Assembly (NCBI RefSeq): GCF_902459465.1
Contig: NC_047063.1
Span: forward strand, 22,179,055-22,243,054
DNA: 64,000 nucleotides
DNA from: Asterias rubens
Taxonomy: Eukaryota; Echinodermata; Asteroidea; Forcipulatida; Asteriidae
Direction of reading: 5' to 3'
Shown here: positions 56,739 through 64,000 of the stretch, piece after piece
Position numbering within the stretch: the first letter of the stretch is position 1
Layout: each line of letters begins with the position of its first letter
Translations under genes and position numbers: made by a program
The notes under the pieces: model-generated
What the model saw: the letters and a program-made list of their open reading frames with translations, nothing else
Told to the model about the DNA's origin: nothing
Database searches by the model: none

Positions 56739-57682
56739 ACTCTGTCTACAGCTTCGAGCTTTCTGATGTTAAAAGCATTTATACAAAATGTACACTGCTC
56801 CAAATTTGATAAAGTCTGGAGCCAGGGCACAAGCCAAGATTTGGGAAAATGGTCCACGTCTGCTCAAGTTTCTGGAGTTGGGCGATTCACAATACAGCAG
56901 CACTCAGAAGTTTCCCTAAAAGTAACCCACTAGAAACTAAGCATCACACAAGGGCGGCAAGACAACAAAAACTTGTCAACTTTAATCCCCGTGAGGCACT
57001 GTAAAAATGTCCTCCCCTAGATTATGAAACACCATCTAAAAGGTGTACAAATGAGCCGAGCTGTACACAGTAACATCAAGTAATTTAAAAATCAAATCCA
57101 TTTGTACATTAACTTGAATAGTAGTCTCAGTGTTCATGTTTATTGTATACTGTCATGATGCATATTGTACAAGTCAGCTAGTGTCACCTGTCGGAATATT
57201 TTAGTGAAGTTCAGCACAAAACAAACGGAAAAGAGTTCATACAGCAGTACGGAAACAAAGGCAAAATCAGAAGGGGCAGGAAAACTGAACAATTCAAAAC
57301 CTGGTATTAGTAGAAAACAAATATGTATGGGAAAAACATACAGGTATACCAACAAAAATATTTAGTACATGAAAAGTGATTTTTTTTACAATACGGTCAT
57401 ACTTGACTAAAATGTTACTGTAAATATTAATGTACATTTTAACAAATATTGTAACTTTATTGCACTAGGCTAGAAAAGAAAATATAGATTGGTTAAAGGC
57501 CACAGCATACTTGAGACAAATAAATCGCCCCCACTTTTCTGTAGAGTGTGGGGGGGGGGGGGGGGGCAGGGCGGGGTGTGCGTACCCATCAAATAAGGAG
57601 GACTTTATCCAAAGGAATTTGGGTGTTTAGAAAGAGCGAGGATACTCACTTCTCTTTTGTGCATAAAAACATTGGCAGATAG

Positions 57683-58061
57683 TTAAGCAGTGGACACTAT
57701 TGGTAATTACTCAAAATAATTATTAGCATAAAACCTTACTTGGTAACGAGTAATGGGGAGCTGTTGATAGTATAAAACATTGTGAGAAACGGCTCCCTCT
57801 GAAGTGGAGTAGTTTTCGAGAAAGAAGTGTTTTTCCACAAATTTGACTTCATACCTCAGATTTAGAATTTGAGGTCTTGAAATCAATCATCTGAAAGCAC
57901 AAAACTTTGTGTGACAAGGGTGTTTTTTTCTTTCATTATTATCTAGCAACTTTGATGACCAATTGAGCTCAAATTTGCACAGGTTGGTTATTTTGTGCAC
58001 ATGTTGAGATACATCAAGTGAGAAGACTGGTCCTTGACAATTACCAATAGTGTCCAGTTAT
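57683..58061. mobile_element. TTAA MITE family A copy
   Basis: Starts TTAAGCAGTGGACACTATTG; ends ACCAATAGTGTCCAGTTATAA. Confidence 0.75.
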
Positions 58062-59033
58062 AATGACCTCTTGACGCCAGTGACGATATTCCTCTAATTG
58101 GGTGTGAACACAGTTCTCCAGCTATTAGAAAACTGTAATATCTATATATTTGAGATCATCCTTTATTGGCTGTTTAACATAAAGCAGTGTGTGTCTCCAT
58201 TGCATGCAAAAAAGTGAACTGATTACGGTTTTTAAATTATTAGTGGAAATGACTAATTAATAAATCACTACATGTTGGTAAGTTTGTTATGTCACACTGT
58301 ACATGTGTTTTGTCCAACTATAGAATCGGCCCAACTATAGTTGGGCTGATCCCAACTAGTGTTTGAAGATTCCAATTGTCCAATTCTATAGTTGTGTGGA
58401 ACACCTGAAACTGAAGAACAAAATCGCAAGCTTGAAATCCTGTATGAAAAAACCGCTACTTGGGGTTATTTAATAATGCTGTACACCATCTGCCTAGGGT
58501 TTTATGTATACTCGAGCCATGTCAGATTTAGTGGCTACGACTTGATCGTCATGCCAACATGTATTGAAATATAGGATGCCCATAGCAACACCCTTGGCAA
58601 CAGCCACATCCATAGGCAAAAATATGGACACTGCCTTTATGTTCGATAAACATGATTTGAGGGATTTGCAATACAGTGTTGAATAAATAAAACAATCCAA
58701 TTTCTGGTGGTAGATCTTCCACAGAGTACATTATATGTAATAAATTAATTTGTTGTATTTCAACAGAATAAAGATTGATTATTTATTTGAAGAAAAACAA
58801 AAATAGCGGTTTGAGTAACATGGCTTAATATAAAAATATTAATTTGAGTCTCATATTTCTGACATAAGGATAACCTTATACACCTTTACGCATCCCCACT
58901 TATACAAAAAATATTTGATCACACCATTTAGGAGCTTCTAGAAAAAACTTAAAGTACCATAATTCTCCTTTGATTCAAAATATGACTCTCCTCAAAGATA
59001 AAACTTTCAACAGGAAAGAGAACTTAAAGGCAA
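58062..59033. other. No gene recognised
   Basis: AT-rich sequence with short frames only. A cluster of CAACTATAG/CCCAACTA motifs lies at 58315-58395. Confidence 0.4.
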
Positions 59034-59769
59034 TGGACACTATTTGTAATTACTAAAAAATAATTTTTAGCTTAAATCCTTTCTTGGTAACAAGTAGTAG
59101 GGAGACATTGTCAGTATAAAACATTGTGAGAAACGACTCCATCTAAAGTAATATAGTTTTCGAGAAAGAAGGAATTATCAACATATTTACTTTTGAGACC
59201 GCAGATTTAGAATTTGAGTTCACAACTTCGTGTGACAAGGGTGTTTTTTCTTTCATTATTATCTAGCAACTTTGACGAACGATTGAGCTCAAACTTCACA
59301 GGTTTGTTATTTTATGCATATGTTGAGATACATCAAGTGAGAAGACTGGCCTTTGATAACTACCAATAGTGTCTAGTGTGTTACGATACACTGGATACTA
59401 TTGGTAATTGTCGAAGACTAGTCTTCACAGTTGGTGTATCTCAACATATGCATAAAATAAAAAACCTGTGAAAATTTGAGCTCAATCGGTTGCAAGATAT
59501 TAATGAAAGAAAAAACACCTGTGTCGCACCATGGTCACACGAAGTTGTGTGCTTTCAGATGCTTGATTTCGAGACCTCAAATTCTAAATCTGAAGTCTCA
59601 AAATCAAATTTGTGGAAAATTACTTCTTTCTTGAAAACTACGTCACTTCAGAGGGAGCTGTTCCTCACAATGTTTTATACTATCAACCTCTCCCCATTAC
59701 TCATAATTAAGAAAGGTTTTATGCTAATAATTATTTTGAGTAATTACCAATTGTGTCCACTACCTTTAA
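59034..59769. mobile_element. Abutting inverted pair of TTAA MITE family A
   Basis: Copy 59034-59384 (begins TTAAAGGCAATGGACAC) and copy 59381-59769 (ends GTGTCCACTACCTTTAA) face each other with only a few bases between. Together they form an imperfect palindrome of about 735 bp. Confidence 0.75.
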
Positions 59770-61121
59770 AGGACTTATTCACTTTTGAAAATAAATCTCT
59801 ACGTTAGCAGACGTCAGGTTTCTGGTTATTGCTAATATTTAACTCAACTCCTTCGGTTCTTTTTTTTTCTTTGTGCTTTCAAACCTATCAGTTGCAAACA
59901 TGTATCCGAGTAAAAAATATATTTTTAATAACATTTTTGGCATATAATATTTCACAAATTATTAAACCTTATGTACAATACAACTATACAATCTCAACAA
60001 TTTTTTAGTTGAAACATTACTTAATAAACACACCACATAGTGTCCTGCAGTTGACCAGTAACAAAATTGTCATAGTCCACTTTCATGGAGCTGCTTACGC
60101 ACCGAAGCTTGCCCTTACCAAACCAAAATACCTTGTCATATGTACAAGTTGTGATTGGTTTCCTATTAGTTTTTTGCTCGGCATAAACTTATTTCACAAT
60201 ATTTTTTATGAAGCTGCTCTATGAAAGTGGTTAAATATTTGCTTATTATGCTTATTCTTGTTCATTCACCAGTAAGCTTGTCTTGTAGCTGTACTTAGTT
60301 CAAATCGGGGTCTTGTGCTTGCTCTGTAATGTACACATGTACATGATATGGGCTTCTTGTCATGTGCGGTTCAGGACCCAACTGCTGAAGTACAAAAATC
60401 AGCTAAGCACAACAAAGTTATGCTTACCAGAGTAAGGTTACCAGCCAAAATACAGTGTCACATAAACAATCTGAGACTGGTATCCTGCTTATTTTTTCTT
60501 AGCAGCAAATTATTAAGCAATACTTTCTGCTTAAGCAACTCTATGAGACTGGGCCCTGATGTCAAGGAGTTGCCAATCCAGTGAGTTTGCTCATTCCTCG
60601 TGCCTCAACTAAAGTCTTCAAAGGGAACCAATAGTGAAGGTGAATGGCACAATACTGGCAAGTGCGGGCGCACAGTAATGAATTGAAGCGTTATGCAGAA
60701 TGCTGTGTGCAGTGTTTCACATATTTTACACAAAGAACAAAAGTACGACCTGAGGCCAGTCTAGTCTGCCAGTTTCCCCCATAAATTACAACTTTTTCTT
60801 TCAACTGTGTGATTATGGGAGAAAAATGTGAAGCAAAAGATTCATTTTTCCAAGTCAAATTGTCAAGTTAGATTAGTCTCATGCAGCTAGAAGAAAACAA
60901 AATTCACACACAGCTTCAACTCTAAATCATAGTATTGTCAACTAAGATGCATTTAAATTTCCTGGTTCAAGATTCATGATAGTACAGAATAGTGGGGGGT
61001 GGGAGGGAAGGGTTGGAAAGGCAGTAGTGAAAAAAATCCTATTAACTATTTCCTCCACTCCAGGGGACATTTTTTTGTCCCTCTATGGAAGAAGTTAGGG
61101 CCAGCAAATCTCAATGAATAA
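59770..61121. other. No gene recognised; repeats and probable STIMATE 3' flank
   Basis: GGGCCCAATTT-family repeats lie at 60078-60236 and 60371-60558. No coding evidence on either strand. Confidence 0.45.
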
Positions 61122-61270
61122 ATGTCTACCATAAGTCCAGGCCTGGAATTAAACGGAGGCCATGGTGCCCCTTCAAAAGACTCTAAAACGCCAGGAAGCG
61201 CCCTTTGCAAAATGAAAACTGCTTTGCCCTCTCCAAAGATGAAATTCAAGGCCTGCAAGTCGCCAGTCTG
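61122..61270. repeat. AGGCCTGGAATTAAAC repeat at the STIMATE stop codon
   Basis: CAGGCCTGGAATTAAACGG at about 61138 is mirrored by AAATTCAAGGCCTGC near 61243-61257, with GCCCTTTGCAAAATGAAAA inside. It is the same family as in the first 240 bp of the window. It ends about 13 bp beyond the STIMATE stop, so the 3' UTR begins in it. Confidence 0.6.
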
Positions 61271-62073
61271 CTACACCTCCGAACCTGGTCTACCATTGGC
61301 ACTTCTTTGTAATATGACCGTGTCGCCACTTTCCTCATCTGGCGATAGGAGAACCTCAGATTCAGGCTCGCGACTTTCGCCGTTTGTGGCTTTCATGTTG
61401 TTCAGCTTGAAGTAACGCGCTTGCACGCCGTTCTTGTTTGGGTCGTCTTTTAGCTTTCTCCGTTTCCGCATGAGGAAGTTATCCACCACCCAGAACATGA
61501 TGGCCTGGAATAGAAAGAGAGGAGAGCATTAAAGAACATTACAAAGTTGGTTTTTGCTAAACAAAACAGTTATTGGCAGTGTGGGTAGTGGGCACTTTAT
61601 GAAATCCACCATATACATAAACTGACAAACCTGTAGAAGTTTGCGATCGATCAGCCATCTGGGTCACGAGAAAACAGTGAAAAATCGATTACAAATGTTG
61701 CATGGCACCGATGCCAAAACAAAAATGAATAAAACACTCAATGAGCGATAAACTCCAAACGCGAAACTAGATTATTTATTTCTCCGCAAATATGACATTT
61801 CAGACAGAAATATTTCAAGGGATGTTTACTACTATCATCATCAGTAGACCGTGCAAGTTTTATTTAAATCTGTGATCTTCACGATTTTTTTCTTCTTACC
61901 TATTCTGTAACAATTTTTATTAATTGTGTGAAGGCTTACTAATTATCAAGGTAATTCCGGAACTATTTTTATGTACCAGAATCAAGTTTATAGAAAATAA
62001 GGTTGCGTCCGAATTGGTGGGTGCAGCTTGTCAACAGCAGCAGCCATTTCAGACTTAGTTATAAGGTTGGGTC

Positions 62074-62105
<32 letters not shown>

Positions 62106-63471
62106 GACAAATTATATTGCGCACGATCCACCTAATAAGGTGCTCAAAGCGCCTGAAAAGAAGAAAACAGAAACAAATCAACAGAGGGAAGAGGGAACAA
62201 CGGGAAAACAGAAGAAATAAAATACTGAAAAGCTGTTTGAAACAAATGAAATACTATCATTACTTAAACTCATAGATTGGTTTTGTCAAGGTAATACTGG
62301 TTTATTTATAGGCACACAATAAAAGTCACATGTGAAAGTTTCAGCTCAATATCGTACCGAGAAAACAACACAAAAAACAGGGAGAGTGGTCTAAAAAGGT
62401 CAGGTGTCCTGCCATAATTCCTAATTCTTCAGTCATGTAACAGTATTACATGGGCAATCGGAAGTTAAGTTTTTGGGGTTATACTTACATTAAGAAAAAA
62501 GGGAACTATAAGCATAACAATGACAACCTCCACTCTGGCGTTATGTATTGGAGAAAGTAGCGTTCTTGCAACCTGCACATTAAATAAGAGACAAATTATC
62601 CTGTTAATAATAAACAAAATACACCGATTTGAGTTTAAGCAATTATAGTGTCTTGCTCAAGGGCACAAGTGTCATGACCGGGATTCGACCCCACACTCTG
62701 CTGCTAAAAACACCAAAGCTTAGGTCCAGTGACCTAGACCACTCAGCCACGACACGCCATGAGATGAAATCTTGAGCAGAGCTACATGTGGATGTGTCGT
62801 GGCCGAGCAATTAAGAGCACTGAATTCAAACTCTGGTGTTTCTGATCAGCAGAATGTGGGTTCGAATCCCCAGCCGCGACACTTGTGTAGACACTTAGCC
62901 GTTGCCTCGTCCTTCGGATGGGACGTAAAGCCGTTGGCCCAATGTGTGTAACGCATGTAAAAGAACCTAGTGCACTTGTCGAAAAGAGAAGGGGTTCGCC
63001 CGGGTGTTCCTTGCGGTGGCTGCTATATGCGCTGTAGCATCTTGTGAACCCTTACAAGGTGCTACTTAATCGGGTCTCAGAATTCATCACTTCAATAACA
63101 CATCTTTCTGAAAGTTTGTATATACCCAGCGCATTGTGTACCTTGTTTGGTAGATACATGCGCTATATAAGACTTCGATATAATTATATTACTATTATTA
63201 ATAAGAAATTCAAAATAATATTCAAATGAAACTCACCTCAGACCAAAATTTCAGGCTTGCAAATAGGGTAATAACAACTTTCTCCACTATGACTATGAGT
63301 ACAAACACACCACACTGGCCAATGAACGATTCACACTTCGGAGGGGTGCCGTATTCTCCAAAATACAATGTTTTGCAGCCGCATAGTTTAACAATGCACT
63401 GAGATATCTTCACACTGATGTAGATAAAAAACAGGCCGAACGTGGAGTCCAGAAGGAAGTAAACAATGTAC
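61271..63471 (-). CDS. STIMATE: STIMATE (TMEM110), C-terminal part; 5' exons outside the window
   Basis: Three exons: 63237-63471, 62489-62572 and 61271-61504 (stop TAG at 61273-61271), giving 183 aa in frame. The first exon here starts one base into a codon, so at least one upstream exon lies beyond 64000. Family motifs: FLLDSTFGLFFIYISVK, LYFGEYGTPPKC with FIGQC, IVMLIVPFFLN joined by a splice to AIMFWVVDNFLMRKRRK, and an acidic tail (EPESEVLLSPDEESGD) that matches the ESEILIS region of the vertebrate protein in position. STIMATE is a multi-pass ER protein that helps STIM1 and Orai1 at ER-plasma membrane junctions in store-operated calcium entry. Three or four membrane segments are visible. 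The Lys/Arg run after the last one should face the cytosol. Confidence 0.92.
61545..61915. repeat. Dispersed repeat, partner of 36367-36690
   Basis: Shares AATCCACCATATACATAAAC, CAAGGGATGTTTACTAC and CTGTGATCTTCACGATTT with the 36367 copy. Here ATCATCAGTAGACCGTGC is added near 61838. In the last STIMATE intron. Confidence 0.65.
62066..62165 (-). mobile_element. Retroelement 3' end with AAT/ATT tail
   Basis: The minus strand reads GCGCTTTGAGCACCTTATTA, GGTGGATCGTGCGC, then an ATT microsatellite (plus-strand AAT run 62078-62104). The form is that of a non-LTR 3' end. Confidence 0.5.
62640..62756 (-). mobile_element. tRNA-derived SINE head, inverted to 62795
   Basis: The plus strand reads TGTCTTGCTCAAGGGCACAA, GGGATTCGACCCCACACTC and CCACTCAGCCACGACACGCC, the reverse complement of the next element's head. 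About 40 bp separate the two. Confidence 0.75.
62795..63200 (+). mobile_element. Full-length tRNA-derived SINE
   Basis: The head has TGGCCGAGCAATTAAGAGC (A box) and GGGTTCGAATCCCCAGC (B box). A conserved body follows (CCTTCGGATGGGACGTAAAG, AAGAACCTAGTGCACTTGTC, GGGGTTCGCCCGGGTGTTCC), with a 3' end GCGCTATATAAGACTTCGAT and an ATT-rich tail. The long variable arm in the head suggests a Leu or Ser tRNA ancestor. Fragments of the family occur at 12388, 34370, 49595, 55030 and 62640. Confidence 0.85.
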
Positions 63472-63472
63472 C

Positions 63473-64000
63473 TGAAAGAGAGGAAAAATTGATAAAAGGG
63501 AAGTTATGCAATAGACCGATCCATTAGGCTCCGCCCACGACGCACATGTGAGCAAGAACGCGTGAGCCTCCCCAATGCCTTTCTGCAAAATCAGCCGTGC
63601 GCGCCAAGCATACGCCCACGCATGTCGGACCTTATATGTCGGACCTTCGTTGCGTTGTGATTGGTCGGAGCTCAAGGGATTGGTCAATTGGTAATCACTC
63701 TTAAAATGTATGGCAATAACAAACTTTTGGTTAGATGCCTACAACAGCTTACTGTAGTATACAGCATTTTGATAAACATTTCACTTCAAAGTTATGTGGT
63801 TATAAAGAATGTACAAAAATATCAGTGGTATGCCCCAGAGTTTAATCTGAGAAGCGCTACTGCATTAACAGAATGGATATTTCTATTAGGGACTATTCTT
63901 CCTGTGTTAACATTATTCTCTCCGGATTTTCAGCGATATCTCAAAAACGCAACCACCTTTTGAAATGAATTATTAGTTTTATTGTACTCATACGAAAGGT
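63473..64000. other. No exon recognised
   Basis: STIMATE intron sequence up to the window edge. Contains an ATAGACCGATCCATTAGGCT start at 63512 with GCCCACGACGCAC, resembling an AGACC-type MITE, and no frame matching the missing STIMATE N-terminus. Confidence 0.4.

Overview
The window is animal nuclear DNA: AT-rich, with intron-containing genes, canonical GT/AG splice sites, short exons and very dense repeats. Gene content (TMEM243, a SUV39-type H3K9 methyltransferase, an ADP-ribosylglycohydrolase, a multi-exon NSMCE3, NDUFAF3, STIMATE, and an intronless class A GPCR) and the style of the TTAA-ended and palindromic MITEs and tRNA-derived SINEs suggest an invertebrate deuterostome, most likely an echinoderm (a sea star or relative). 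That taxonomic call is inference; no marker gene here proves it.

Layout, left to right. 0-4.8 kb: one possible first exon on the minus strand (2101-2229) and a nest of three inserted elements (3050-3876). 4.9-7.5 kb: TMEM243, plus strand, four coding exons. 7.5-18 kb: repeats around an intronless GPCR on the minus strand (11422-12369). 18.2-26.4 kb: SUV39H, minus strand, six coding exons. 26.4-31.5 kb: no gene recognised. 31.6-38.3 kb: a DraG-type ADP-ribosylglycohydrolase, minus strand, eight exons, with an acidic C-terminal tail. 38.3-42.4 kb: repeats, ending in a 387-bp near-palindrome just past the NSMCE3 stop. 42.4-52.2 kb: NSMCE3, minus strand, ten exons. 53.5-56.4 kb: NDUFAF3, plus strand, five exons, head-to-head with NSMCE3. 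56.4-61.2 kb: repeats. 61.3-63.5 kb: the last three coding exons of STIMATE, minus strand; its 5' part lies beyond the right edge.

All six multi-exon models were built by hand from the sequence. Every exon joins in frame, and the resulting lengths (120, 392, 492, 307 and 170 aa, plus a 183-aa partial) suit the families. The genes are unrelated housekeeping or signalling functions (chromatin silencing, Smc5/6 DNA repair, complex I assembly, ER calcium entry, ADP-ribose removal, receptor signalling). Nothing suggests they act as one system.

The most unusual feature is in NSMCE3. The 3' splice site plus the first ~82 nt of exon 9 has been amplified into seven near-identical tandem units (43167-44313), leaving six decoy acceptors in the intron. 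The two decoys nearest the real exon are in frame with it. A second NSMCE3 intron carries a ~21-copy, ~67-bp minisatellite. Other points of interest are a hAT-like MITE family with exact 8-bp target-site duplications at four loci, two cases of nested insertion, and an inverted pair of TTAA MITEs. I did not find a novel multi-gene system.
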